Positions 55,374 through 63,709 of a DNA stretch of 64,000 nucleotides are shown one piece after another. The DNA lies in contig CAXXKC010000002.1 of assembly GCA_963674835.2 (NCBI GenBank), positions 1,178,001 through 1,242,000 of the forward strand, in the 5' to 3' direction. Numbering within the stretch: position 1 is the first letter of the stretch; each line of letters starts with the position of its first letter. The stretch is from G963674835 sp963674835 (GTDB lineage Bacteria > Planctomycetota > Planctomycetia > Pirellulales > Thermoguttaceae). Made by a program: the position numbers and the translations under genes. Below the pieces are notes generated by a model that saw only the letters and a program-made list of their open reading frames with translations, had not been told where the DNA came from and searched no databases.

Positions 55374-56279
55374 GATATTCGTCCCCCGCACCCTCGATCG
55401 AAGCCGTCACTGCCAATCACCAACTCCACAGCCCGATATCTCCAACGGCGGCGCTAGCAGGCTCCAACAACTTGTCGCCCCCGCCCCTCCGCCGCCAGCA
55501 CCTCCGGTAAGAACGCCCGTGTCCATGCACTGGCATCCGTAGTCTTGCAAAAACTATGCCGCATCCGCCACTCGCCGGTGGGGAGATCTCTGCCCGTTCT
55601 GCCCTCTGACGCAAAAATGGTCATTAACGCGCCTGGCCCGAATCCACGCCGTGCAGAATCTGGCCTGCGCATGCCATCCGAACTCGATTGCCTCGTCGTC
55701 CCACGGCAGCGCCCTCAACAGTCGCCCCATCATCTCCTGCCAGAAAGACCGACACCAGGACACTTTGCCGCACCACACGCCCCCGCCTCGCGTCCCATGC
55801 CCAACATATGCCCCCGGAGTCATGGTCATTGCGCCCATCCGGCTCCAGACGGCTCGGGTTCGGCATCGGCCGCTTTGCCACGGCCGCCGCGGTCTGCCCA
55901 ATCAGCCAGACACAGCCAGCCATCGGAGGCAGCTGACACCATCCACACGTCGGTCCGAAAAGGCGATCGACTCCGACACACTGCCCAGCACTGAGCATCT
56001 CCCCATGGACGGCTCAAGAACTCCCCTACAATTCACATCGGGCGATCCACTATCCGGCCGACCCACGCCACAATCACCGACTGGCGATCGGCGCGGTTCG
56101 GCGCGTCCTTTGCTATATACTAGAGGTGACGACTGCCACGCACGGAATGGCAGATGGCGACTGGCAACGATGGACGACGACGGCGATCCAGCCGCCACAT
56201 GGACGGTTCCCTTCTTCGCCTCGCCGAACCTGGGAACGGTCCCATGGGACGCGGAACGATCCGCCCGGGATGATTCGCC
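55374..56279. other. 906-base stretch without a supported gene
   Basis: Several overlapping frames of 60-150 residues exist on both strands but none has a start signal, family motif or consistent codon bias. One minus frame (about 55554-55840) is unusually rich in Trp and Cys and may be decayed coding sequence. A + frame encoding 38 residues (from ATG 56170) ends in a TGA (56284-56286) overlapping the next gene's ATG at 56280, so a short coupled leader is conceivable. Confidence 0.45.
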
Positions 56280-56537
56280 ATGCTGAAGATCACCAACACC
56301 GCCGTTCAGCGGCTCCAGATCACGCTTCAAGAAGTCGCCGAGTCCTCTGACGACTGTTTGCGAATTGTCAGTACGGACGATGGCCCAGAACTCATCGTCG
56401 ATCAGCCCCGCCCCGACGACGACTTGCTCGAGCGCGACGATCGGCTCCTCCTGGCCATTGATCCGAAAACAATGGCCCATTTCAACGGCCGCGTGCTGGA
56501 AGTCGACGAAACGACCTCCCTGCTCATGCTCAGCTAG
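56280..56537 (+). CDS. HesB/IscA-like protein without Fe-S cysteines
   Basis: This 85-residue protein resembles the HesB/IscA fold in order and pattern: LKITNTAVQRLQITLQEVAE, a strand CLRIVSTDDGPELIVDQPRPDD, then DDRLLLAIDPKTMAHFNGRV and LEVDETTSLLML. The three Cys of IscA/ErpA (C-x~60-C-x-C) are missing; only C27 remains and its position does not match. It therefore probably does not bind a [Fe-S] cluster the usual way. It could be a scaffold or redox-silent paralogue. Similarity is by pattern only, so the family call is moderate. No operon partner is evident downstream (263-base gap to the oxidoreductase). Confidence 0.5.
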   Translation: MLKITNTAVQRLQITLQEVAESSDDCLRIVSTDDGPELIVDQPRPDDDLLERDDRLLLAIDPKTMAHFNGRVLEVDETTSLLMLS

Positions 56538-56800
56538 TGCGCACCGCCCTCCGCGCGCCGTGTGAGCCAGAACCTATTCGCGACTCATCCCCGCGTCCTT
56601 CCGCCGCTGACGGCCCCCTCGGCTAATCGACTCCAACCGCTTGACAATCACCTCCCCCAAGGGTACACATGCCTTCGCCCCCAATAGGCAACCCGGTTTC
56701 AAGCGCGTCTCACGATCGTTGACCCTGCCCATCGCTCGCTCCAACCGTAGAAACGCGCATCGCTACACTCAAGTGCGACACTACACTAGGAGACCGTGCC

Positions 56801-57811
56801 GTGAGCAGTACAAGGTCGGTTCGATGGGGTATCATCGGCTTGGGCTGGTTCGGCGAGATCCACGCCGACACATTGGCCGACATGCCCGGCGTCGAATTAT
56901 CCGCCGTCTCCACCCGTCGGCCGGATCGGCTCGCCGAAATCGCCCAGCGATACCACGTTCCACACAGCTACACCGACTACCGCAGCCTACTGGACGACGA
57001 TTCCGTCGAGGCCGTCAGCATCACCACCCACGTTATCGATCATCGCGAGATCGCCGTGGCCGCGCTCGATGCCGGCAAGCACGTCTTCCTCGAAAAACCC
57101 ATGGCGCCCAACGTCGACGATTGCTCGGCGATCCTCCAGGCCGCGCGCCGCAGTTCCGGCCTCTTCATGGTCGGCCACATCTGCCGCTTCGATCCCCGCG
57201 CCGCCATGGCCAAGGAAGCGATCGACGCCGGCCGCGTCGGGCGGATCTTCTCCATGCACGCCCGGCGCAACCTCTCCGCCGCCATCGGCCGCGCCAATCT
57301 CGACAAGATCTCCGCCCTTCTCGGCGACGGCATCCACGACGCCGACCTCATGCTCTGGTTCGCCCAGGCCAAGCCCATCAGCGTCTACTGCCAGGAAGTC
57401 CATCCCGGCCCGTGCAAGTACCCCGACGCCGCCTGGGCGATGATTCGGCTCGACAACGGCGCCGTCGCCGTCATCGAGTCGATCTGGCACCTCCCCGACA
57501 CCACTCCCTATCAAATCGATGCTCGCATGGAGATCATCGGTACCGAAGGCGCCATCTACGTCAACTGTGGCGAAGCCGGCCTGACCATCCATGACCCGTC
57601 CGGCCCCAAAATGCCCGATACCATGTACTGGCCCCAGGTCTTCGGCCAGCGTTTCGGCATCTTGCGCGCCGAGCTCCGCTACTTCAACGATTGTATCGTC
57701 TCCGGCCGCGCCCCCGATCGCATCACTCCCGACGAATCCCTGCAAGTCGTCCAACTGATCAACGCCGCCGAAGAGTCCTCGCGAACCGGCAAAGTCGTGC
57801 AGGTGGGATAG
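56801..57811 (+). CDS. Gfo/Idh/MocA-family oxidoreductase
   Basis: This 336-residue NAD(P)-dependent enzyme has a Rossmann motif GLGWFG at residues 13-18 and the EKP motif at E98-K99-P100 of the family, followed by the C-terminal alpha/beta domain (MVGHICRFDPRAAMAKEAID, then GDGIHDADLMLWF). It oxidises or reduces a cyclic polyol or sugar. The absence of a signal peptide separates it from exported planctomycete homologues. GTG 56801 is used because AGGAG lies 8 bases upstream. An SDR epimerase gene begins 8 bases after its stop, so the two may work on the same nucleotide sugar or inositol-type substrate. Confidence 0.9.
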   Translation: MSSTRSVRWGIIGLGWFGEIHADTLADMPGVELSAVSTRRPDRLAEIAQRYHVPHSYTDYRSLLDDDSVEAVSITTHVIDHREIAVAALDAGKHVFLEKPMAPNVDDCSAILQAARRSSGLFMVGHICRFDPRAAMAKEAIDAGRVGRIFSMHARRNLSAAIGRANLDKISALLGDGIHDADLMLWFAQAKPISVYCQEVHPGPCKYPDAAWAMIRLDNGAVAVIESIWHLPDTTPYQIDARMEIIGTEGAIYVNCGEAGLTIHDPSGPKMPDTMYWPQVFGQRFGILRAELRYFNDCIVSGRAPDRITPDESLQVVQLINAAEESSRTGKVVQVG

Positions 57812-57819
57812 CAGCAGCC

Positions 57820-58806
57820 ATGCCAACGATCCAACGCGTTCTCGTCACCGGCGCCAGCGGCAAGCTCGGCGCGGCCGTCTGCCAGGCTCTCGTTGCCGAC
57901 GGGTACCGTGTCACCGGCCTGAAACATCGCATGCCGGTCGCCGTCGATGGCGTCGACGAAGTCCAGGCCTCCCTCGCCGATGCCGACGCCGTCGAGCAAA
58001 TCGTCGCTCAGCACGACGCCATCATCCACCTGGCCACCTGCAAGGAAGACCGCCAGGGCCTCATCGACCTCAGCGCCCGCGGAACGTTCAACCTCTTGGA
58101 CGCCGCCATGCGCACCAAAGCCCCCAAGCGAGTCATCCTCGCCAGCGGCGATGCGGTCAACGGCATCTACTTCAATCCCCAGCCAGTACCCATCCGCGAA
58201 GACATGCCCATGGTAGCCTACCCCGGCTACTATGCCCTCTCCAAAGTCCTCGAAGAAACGCTCTTCCAGCAGTACTACCATCAGGCCGGCGTGCCCACGG
58301 TCATCCTCCGCATAAGTTGGATTCACGCCGAGGACGACATCCTCACTCACCTCACCGTCGCCGGCGAACCCTTCGGCGTGCCCGTCTGGTCCGACCTCAT
58401 GACGCCCCAGCAGCGCCAACAGTACGCCGCCGGTGGCGATGCGGTCGTCGCCCTGCGGCATCCCGACGGCACGCCCATGCGCCGTCACATCGTCGCCGTC
58501 GACGACTGCGTCCAGGCCTTCCTCCTCGCCCTGAGCCAGGACGGCGTCGAAGGCCAGACCTTCGCCATCGCCATGGACCAGCCGTTCGACTATCCCACCG
58601 CCGCCGCCTATGCCGCCCAACGTCTCGGCATCGACGTCATCGATCTGGTCGACCCCGTCGGTCAGGACTTCTCCATCGACATCGCCAAGGCCCGCTGGAT
58701 CCTCGGCTACCAGCCCCAGTTCGACATCCACGACCTCATCGACGACGCCGTCGAGTTCCGCCGGACTGGCCTTCCGCGCCGGCAACGGGCAGGGTACAAA
58801 GGGTAG
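57820..58806 (+). CDS. NAD(P)-dependent epimerase/dehydratase (extended SDR)
   Basis: This 328-residue protein has the extended-SDR glycine motif GASGKLG (about residues 10-16), a Thr/Ser segment VILASGDAVNG, and the catalytic Y-x-x-x-K in YPGYYALSKVLEE. Acting on a nucleotide-activated sugar is the usual chemistry. The C-terminus ends with a basic segment (FRRTGLPRRQRAGYKG). It starts 8 bases after the Gfo/Idh gene and tyrS follows 39 bases after its stop, so all three may be one transcript, although tyrS is normally independent. Confidence 0.88.
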   Translation: MPTIQRVLVTGASGKLGAAVCQALVADGYRVTGLKHRMPVAVDGVDEVQASLADADAVEQIVAQHDAIIHLATCKEDRQGLIDLSARGTFNLLDAAMRTKAPKRVILASGDAVNGIYFNPQPVPIREDMPMVAYPGYYALSKVLEETLFQQYYHQAGVPTVILRISWIHAEDDILTHLTVAGEPFGVPVWSDLMTPQQRQQYAAGGDAVVALRHPDGTPMRRHIVAVDDCVQAFLLALSQDGVEGQTFAIAMDQPFDYPTAAAYAAQRLGIDVIDLVDPVGQDFSIDIAKARWILGYQPQFDIHDLIDDAVEFRRTGLPRRQRAGYKG

Positions 58807-58845
58807 ATTCATCGCCATGCCCCGACCCCCAGTGCCACCCCCCCA

Positions 58846-60129
58846 ATGAACGACATCTTCTCCGAACTCACTTGGCGAGGCCTGATCGCTCAAACGACCG
58901 ACGACGCCACGATCGGCCAATGGCTGCTCCAGCAGTCCCGAACCCTCTACATCGGCTTCGATCCCACCGCCGACAGCCTCCACGTCGGCCACCTCTTGGC
59001 CCTCATGACCCTCCGGCGCTTCCAACAAGCCGGACACCGCCCTATCGCCCTCGTCGGCGGCGCCACGGGAATGATCGGCGATCCCAGCTTCAAGAGCGAG
59101 GAACGCAAGCTCCTCTCCGAGGAAACTCTGCGCACCAACGTCGCCGGCATGGCCCGGCAAATGCAGCGGTTCCTCGATTTCGACTGCGGCCCCAACTCGG
59201 CCCTCCTCGTCAACAACTACGACTGGATGGGCCCCTTCAGCTATCTCAGCTTCCTTCGCGAGGTCGGCAAGCATTTCCCCGTCAACGTCATGCTCACCAA
59301 GGACTCCGTCCGCAGCCGCCTCGAACGCACCGATATCGGCCTCAGCTACACCGAGTTCAGCTACATGCTCCTTCAGGCGTTCGACTTCGTCCATCTCTAC
59401 GACGCCGAGCACTGCGAGCTCCAAGTCGGCGGCAGCGACCAGTGGGGCAACATCACCGCCGGAATCGATCTCGCCCGCCGCATGCGGTCCGTACAGCTCT
59501 ACGGCATCACCTGCCCGCTGCTGACCAAGAGCGACGGCACGAAGATGGGCAAGACCGAGAGCGGCGCCGTCTGGCTCTCCGCCGACAAGACCAGCCCCTA
59601 CCAGTTCTACCAGTACTGGATCAACGTCGAAGACTCCGACGTCGATAAGTGCCTCCGATACTTCACCGAGCTCGGCCGCGACGAAATACAATCCATCATC
59701 GATGCCCACAATGCCGACCCTGGCCGGCGCCAAGCGCAACGCCGTCTTGCCGAAGAGCTCACCCGCCTCGTCCACGGCGACGAAGGCCTCCAAACGGCCC
59801 AACGCGCGACCGACATCTTCTTCGGCGGCGAAATCAGCCAACTCACCGACGCCCAGTTGCACGGCATCTTCGCCGACGTCCCCAGCAAGGTCCTCGCTCG
59901 CAACCGCCTCGCCGACCCGGGCATCCCGCTCATCGACGCCCTCGTCGAGGCCGGCCTTGCCAAGAGCAAAGGCGAAGCCCGCCGCGTCATCACCCAGGGC
60001 GGCGCCTACGTGAACAACCGCCGCATCGAGGCGATCGAAACCCAACTCGGCCCCGACCACCTCGCCAGCCAGAGCGTCATGGTCCTCCGCTCCGGCAAAA
60101 AGAAATACGCCCTCCTGCGCTTCCAATAG
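58846..60129 (+). CDS. tyrS: Tyrosyl-tRNA synthetase
   Basis: This 427-residue class Ic enzyme charges tRNA-Tyr. The HIGH-equivalent is HVGH (H46-H49), and the KMSKS-equivalent is KMGKT (K233-T237), which is the normal form for bacterial TyrRS. The tyrosine-binding DxxQ site appears as GSDQWGNI. A C-terminal S4 RNA-binding domain (about 355-420, AGLAKSKGEARRVITQGGAYVNN) is present, so it is the full-length TyrRS. A long minus-strand frame over this region is a shadow. Confidence 0.97.
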   Translation: MNDIFSELTWRGLIAQTTDDATIGQWLLQQSRTLYIGFDPTADSLHVGHLLALMTLRRFQQAGHRPIALVGGATGMIGDPSFKSEERKLLSEETLRTNVAGMARQMQRFLDFDCGPNSALLVNNYDWMGPFSYLSFLREVGKHFPVNVMLTKDSVRSRLERTDIGLSYTEFSYMLLQAFDFVHLYDAEHCELQVGGSDQWGNITAGIDLARRMRSVQLYGITCPLLTKSDGTKMGKTESGAVWLSADKTSPYQFYQYWINVEDSDVDKCLRYFTELGRDEIQSIIDAHNADPGRRQAQRRLAEELTRLVHGDEGLQTAQRATDIFFGGEISQLTDAQLHGIFADVPSKVLARNRLADPGIPLIDALVEAGLAKSKGEARRVITQGGAYVNNRRIEAIETQLGPDHLASQSVMVLRSGKKKYALLRFQ

Positions 60130-60140
60130 GAGACAGCCGC

Positions 60141-60863
60141 ATCCAGCCCAAGCCGCCCGCCCAACCCAGCGCGCCTTCGCGACGCCGTCGTCTCATCAAG
60201 TGGCTCTGGATCGCCGCCGCCGCGATCGCCGGTATTGCTGCGATTGTCGTCATCACGGCCCTGCTGCTCTATCGCGCTTCGCAACAGGTGCCGACCTTCT
60301 ACAAGCAGGCCCTCAAAGCGACCCCCGCCGCCCAACGTCGGGCGAGCGACGAGATGCTCCGCAAGACGGGCGATCTGATCAACGACGTCAAGAAGAAGGA
60401 ACACTGGGAAGCTCTCTTCACCGACGCCCAGATCAACGGCTGGCTGGCCGTCGACGTGCAGCAAAAACACCCCAAGTCCCTCCCGCGCGAAGTCCGCGAC
60501 CCCCGCGTCATTATCGAGCCCGACCGCTTGATCCTCGCCTTCCGGCTCATCCGCGGCAAATGGTCCACCGTCGTCTCGCTCGTCCTCGAGCCCTCCGTGC
60601 CGGAACCCAACGTGCTCGCCCTGCGAATCCGCAAAGCCCGTGGCGGCACCCTCCCCTTGCCGCTCGAACGCATCCTCGACGAGATTTCCAAAGTCGCCGA
60701 ACGTTTAGAGTTCCCGCTCCAATGGCGCCAAGCCGACGGCGACCCCGTAGCCCTCATCTCCCTCCCCCCGCCCCACGACGACGACCACAAGCTCATCCAA
60801 ATCAACACGCTCCGCCTCGGCCAAGGCGAACTCTTCCTCAGCGGCACAACCACCAAACGCTAG
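60141..60863 (+). CDS. Predicted single-TM protein with no ATG/GTG/TTG start
   Basis: About 240 residues of coherent coding sequence: IQPKPPAQPSAPSRRRRLIK, then one TM helix (WLWIAAAAIAGIAAIVVITA) and a soluble domain (YKQALKATPAAQRRASDEML, VSLVLEPSVPEP, TLPLPLERILDEI) with a conserved INGWLAVDV core. No ATG, GTG or TTG in this frame precedes the TM segment. The only candidate with a ribosome-binding site is ATC at 60141, which follows AGGAG (60128-60132) overlapping the tyrS stop. GTG at 60288 would delete the TM helix. The start is therefore uncertain. It directly follows tyrS. The family is not recognised. Confidence 0.7.
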   Translation: MQPKPPAQPSAPSRRRRLIKWLWIAAAAIAGIAAIVVITALLLYRASQQVPTFYKQALKATPAAQRRASDEMLRKTGDLINDVKKKEHWEALFTDAQINGWLAVDVQQKHPKSLPREVRDPRVIIEPDRLILAFRLIRGKWSTVVSLVLEPSVPEPNVLALRIRKARGGTLPLPLERILDEISKVAERLEFPLQWRQADGDPVALISLPPPHDDDHKLIQINTLRLGQGELFLSGTTTKR

Positions 60864-60901
60864 CCCCGCCACACCGATCCTCACCCGAAACCGCACGTGG
60901 A

Positions 60902-61348
60902 ATGGACGACCCGAACCCCTACACATCACCGCAGTCAACCACCTTCGAAAGCGACGATTCGTCGCGCGATCCACGCGTCATGCGTGGTCGAACGATCATC
61001 CTCGTGCTGATAGCCGCCAGTCTGGCGTTGGACCTCTTCAACGCTGCCATCTTTCACAGCATCCAGACGCATCCGATCCAACTCGTCCTTCAGGCCGCTA
61101 TTACGTACGGCCTCTGGTATGCCGTGTGGCAAGGCTACCGTTGGGCCGTACTCCTTACCGTGGCGCGGCATGCACTAGGAGCATTTCTTACGCTGCTCTT
61201 CGTGCCGATCGAGCCCCGCATCCCCTATCTGCTCTGGTTCGCACTGGCGGCCGCTGTCATCATCAGCTTGACCGCGTCGAAGAGCGTTCGCGTCTTTCTG
61301 CAATCCCAACGAAGCTCCCGGGAAGGCCCTCCGGACAAGCCGAAGTAG
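60902..61348 (+). CDS. Small multi-pass membrane protein of the NPY-x-SP type
   Basis: This 148-residue protein opens with MDDPNPYTSPQS, the polar N-terminus frequent in planctomycete inner-membrane proteins, then about four TM helices (TIILVLIAASLALDLFNAAI, LVLQAAITYGLWYAVW, HALGAFLTLLFV and YLLWFALAAAVIISLTASK) and a basic tail. No enzyme or transporter signature is present. It follows the previous gene by 38 bases and probably shares its transcript. Confidence 0.75.
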   Translation: MDDPNPYTSPQSTTFESDDSSRDPRVMRGRTIILVLIAASLALDLFNAAIFHSIQTHPIQLVLQAAITYGLWYAVWQGYRWAVLLTVARHALGAFLTLLFVPIEPRIPYLLWFALAAAVIISLTASKSVRVFLQSQRSSREGPPDKPK

Positions 61349-61668
61349 GCTCTCCGCACACGTCCCTGAGCGGCCGATCGCCTCCGCCATGTAGCACAGC
61401 CGCCCCCGGCTGTGCCCCCACCAGAAACGCCCCACCACACTTCCCCTCGCCCGCTCGCTGGAGCGGGGCCGCACGGTGAGGGCAGATGGCCATCCAGACC
61501 TCAACGCCGCATCACAATGCCCCGTATCCGCACAATATCCACCACTCTCTTGGCGCACGCCTACCGCACGTTTACTGTATAAACTGCTGTTTCATCCGTC
61601 AGCCAAACCGCGGCGCCTCGAGCAACGTCGCAATCCACGCGCCCCTTTCAATTCCCTGGAGATTACGC
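61349..61668. other. Intergenic region with palindromic repeat
   Basis: These 320 bases separate the membrane protein gene from the SMP-30-like gene. They contain copy 2 of the palindromic repeat and an AT-richer patch near 61560-61610 that may hold the promoter (TATAAA at 61576-61581). GGAG at 61658-61661 is the ribosome-binding site of the next gene. Confidence 0.45.
61394..61415. repeat. Palindromic repeat, copy 2
   Basis: GCACAGCCG, four C bases, CGGCTGTGC. Arms and spacing match copy 1 at 10694-10715 exactly; only the loop differs. Confidence 0.7.
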
Positions 61669-62790
61669 ATGTCATTCCGAACGCTGAAATGCCTGTTCGC
61701 CGCGTTGCTGGTTAGCGCCCTGCTGGCCCAGTCCGCCTTCGCTGCCGAGAAATCGACGTCCAGCCGGTCGCAGTCACCTCCCAAGCTCCTCCTGTCGCTC
61801 CCCGACGAACTCAACACGCCCGACGGCATGCGGCCCGATCCCAAAACCGGCAACGTGATCCTCGCTTGCCCAAACTTCAACGACACAAAGTACCCTGCCA
61901 AACTCATCCAAATCACGCCCGACAACCGTTGGGAAGTCTACTTCGACAAATGCCCCAAACATCCTGAAACCGGCCTCGCACACCCAATGGGCATGGACTT
62001 CGGCCCCGACGGAAACCTCTACTACGCCGACAACCAGTACTTCAACGACAAGGACAAAACGCATCGCTGGTCGCGCATCATCCGCGTCAATGTCCGCGAC
62101 GGCAAGCCCGTCGATGCCGACGTGGTCGTCGACGGATTCAAGCTCTCCAATGCCGTCATGTTCCACGGCAACGACCTCTACGTCACCGACACCTTCTTCG
62201 ACCTGCCCAACCAGAACAAGAGCGGCGTCTACCGCATCCCCTTGGCCGAAATGAACAAAGGCCCGGTCATGCTCAAGCCCAAGGACCAGGACGATCCGCA
62301 CCTCCTGGTCGCCTCAACGACCAAGCCCTTTGCCAAGCGCGGCAACGACACCGCCGGCGCCGACGGCATGACCTTCGACAGCAAGGGCAACCTCTACTTC
62401 GGCCACTTCGGCGACGGGCAGCTCTTCAAAGTCACCTTCCGTCCCGATGGCTCCGTCAAGTCGAAGACACGGCTTGCCGGCCCACCGCAATTGACTTGCT
62501 GCGACGGCATGTGCTGCGATCCGAGTACCGACAAGATCTACATCGCCGACTCCGCCCGCAACGCCATCCAGGTCTACGACACCAAGACCAACAAGCTGAC
62601 CGTCCTTTGGGAAAACGCCAACACCACCGGCGCCGACGGCCTCCTCGACCAACCTTGCGAGCCGGCCATCCGCGGCGACGACCTCATCATCGCCAACTTC
62701 GACATGCCCTTCCCCGGCCTCAAAAACACCACTTACGACCGCCCCCACACCATCTCCATCCTCCGAAAACAAGGTGTCAAGAACGAATGA
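61669..62790 (+). CDS. Exported SMP-30/gluconolactonase-like beta-propeller
   Basis: This 373-residue protein has a Sec signal (KCLFAALLVSALLAQSAFA) and six propeller blades. Landmarks of the SMP-30/LRE fold are LNTPDGMRPDPKTGNVILA, GMDFGPDGNLYYADNQ, NAVMFHGNDLYVTDTFF, DGMTFDSKGNLYFGHFGDG and PSTDKIYIADSARNAIQVYD. SMP-30 enzymes are metal-dependent lactonases; metal ligands are plausible (Glu, Asn, Asp) but not proven. A CC-x-GMCC motif (TCCDGMCCD) is unusual and may be a disulfide or metal pair. GGAG supports ATG 61669. The stop overlaps a 9-bp inverted repeat. Confidence 0.85.
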   Translation: MSFRTLKCLFAALLVSALLAQSAFAAEKSTSSRSQSPPKLLLSLPDELNTPDGMRPDPKTGNVILACPNFNDTKYPAKLIQITPDNRWEVYFDKCPKHPETGLAHPMGMDFGPDGNLYYADNQYFNDKDKTHRWSRIIRVNVRDGKPVDADVVVDGFKLSNAVMFHGNDLYVTDTFFDLPNQNKSGVYRIPLAEMNKGPVMLKPKDQDDPHLLVASTTKPFAKRGNDTAGADGMTFDSKGNLYFGHFGDGQLFKVTFRPDGSVKSKTRLAGPPQLTCCDGMCCDPSTDKIYIADSARNAIQVYDTKTNKLTVLWENANTTGADGLLDQPCEPAIRGDDLIIANFDMPFPGLKNTTYDRPHTISILRKQGVKNE

Positions 62791-62817
62791 CACTTGAAGT
62801 TTCACAACTCATTCGTT
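62782..62817. promoter_or_regulatory. Inverted repeat at the stop codon (possible terminator)
   Basis: A perfect 9-bp inverted repeat (AACGAATGA and TCATTCGTT) with an 18-base loop overlaps the TGA of the SMP-30-like gene; an alternative hairpin (GTGTCA with TGACAC) overlaps it. There is no T-run, so termination is only a guess. Confidence 0.35.
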
Positions 62818-62826
62818 GACGATGGT

Positions 62827-62916
62827 CTACATTTGCGCCGAGGTTCGCGCAGCGTTTGACCAAGCGGTGCTCAGCCGGGCGAGAACGTCGACCAGGAATC
62901 CGGCTTCATACCTCAT
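62827..62916 (-). pseudogene. Truncated nucleotidyltransferase start
   Basis: A minus frame starts with ATG overlapping the TGA of the 66-residue gene (ATGA) and reads MRYEAGFLVDVLARLSTAWS before diverging and stopping at 62827. The first ~16 residues match the usual opening of the small nucleotidyltransferase-type gene that follows this 66-residue family in other bacteria (recalled, not searched). The rest of the gene is missing, lost at a junction near 62860. Confidence 0.45.
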
Positions 62917-63113
62917 TGCCGGCTCAACTCGATGCAACGACGCAGGTACTGCCCCACCTCATCGTCTGTGGCCTCGGGGCACTGTCGCCGTATGCCTTCG
63001 CAAGCGACGTTGCACGCGAACTCGTTGAGGTCCAAGGCAATCTTCAATCGCTGCTGGCCGGTCATTGCCCGGCAGCGCTCGATCTGTCGCTGGAGGGCGG
63101 CTTCGGGAGCCAT
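62913..63113 (-). CDS. Small conserved helical protein of a nucleotidyltransferase-linked module
   Basis: This 66-residue protein, MAPEAALQRQIERCRAMTGQQR then LKIALDLNEFACNVACEGIR and RQCPEATDDEVGQYLRRCIE, follows the MTxxQRLxxALxLxExAxxxAxxGIRxxxP pattern of small proteins commonly found next to nucleotidyltransferase (AbiEii-like) genes. No SD is evident. Its function is unproven; a toxin-antitoxin-like role is an inference from the neighbour. Here the adjacent nucleotidyltransferase is truncated. Confidence 0.6.
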   Translation of the reverse strand: MAPEAALQRQIERCRAMTGQQRLKIALDLNEFACNVACEGIRRQCPEATDDEVGQYLRRCIELSRQ

Positions 63114-63244
63114 GGTTGCAGACCTGTCGGAGGGAATGCCGTCGTTGGCCAGATCGCTCGCTTCCCTTGGGGGCCGAAGGAAACTCGGGGCTCGCTTTCA
63201 GCCAGGGATTTGAGCCAGACGTTGAGGTCGAAATCACCCAGCAC
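63062..63244 (-). pseudogene. Fragment upstream of the small helical protein
   Basis: A minus frame starting at GTG 63244 gives LGDFDLNVWLKSLAESEPRV, which looks like real coding sequence, then becomes Pro/Ser/Trp-rich without structure before stopping inside the next gene. It is probably a truncated or frameshifted gene. Its family is unknown. Confidence 0.3.
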
Positions 63245-63278
63245 CGGGAGCGTCGAGCGTCAAACGCAGGCGACGTAA

Positions 63279-63596
63279 ATCCTTTCGGCGAAGTCGGTAA
63301 ACGCAAAACGCCCGGCCGCCGACATCTGGGCACCGGGCGTTTACTGGTTTGGCGGCAAAACTGGCTGTCTTGCCAAAGCTCCCCGACAAGGAACCGAACA
63401 TAGCCCGAATTCCTCGGGAAACCAAGGGTTCCCTGATCCGCGCGACGCAGAATCCGACGCACTTTCGGGCGTTTCGGGTCCAATTGCCCCTGAGTTGGTC
63501 GAAGTGATCCGGGCGTGGGCGGCGTTGCCTGAAGCAACCCGGCAAGCAGTTCTGGCCCTTGTGCGAGAGGCGGCGGGAATCGGGCACGACTGCTGA
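63279..63596 (+). pseudogene. Detached integrase C-terminal tail of a second element
   Basis: An open + frame from 63279 (just after a TAA at 63276) to TGA at 63594-63596 has no start codon signal and no catalytic domain. Its end, GPIAPELVEVIRAWAALPEA then TRQAVLALVREAAGIGHDC, is closely similar to the detached tail at 42913-43086. Upstream DNA on the + strand carries no integrase. It therefore appears to be the far-end tail of another element whose integrase lies outside the window. Confidence 0.65.
63306..63342. terminator. Perfect 10-bp hairpin, bidirectional terminator-like
   Basis: AAACGCCCGG and CCGGGCGTTT are separated by 17 bases. Short A and T tracts on its flanks suit termination in either direction. 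It lies within the second integrase tail frame and could mark the original att neighbourhood. Confidence 0.5.
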
Positions 63597-63709
63597 CGCA
63601 TTGCCTCTTGCCCGAGGCGACTACCCCCACCGGGACAACGCTTTTTGGCGGGTCCCTCGATCGATGGGGGTTAATCTTCGCTCTTGTGGTTTGAACAGTG
63701 GAGGTTCCT

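Noticed and set aside
55374..56279. Several overlapping frames, including a Trp/Cys-rich one, as new small genes
   Set aside because: No start signals, no consistent bias and no repeatable motif; recorded only as an unassigned stretch.
57679..60126. An 815-residue minus frame opposite the epimerase and tyrS genes
   Set aside because: Asp/Val/Gly-rich shadow; both + genes carry clear catalytic motifs.
63380..63405. A tRNA T-loop antisense (GAACCGAAC) as the att core of the second element
   Set aside because: The invariant A58 of the T loop would be G; no surrounding tRNA arms.
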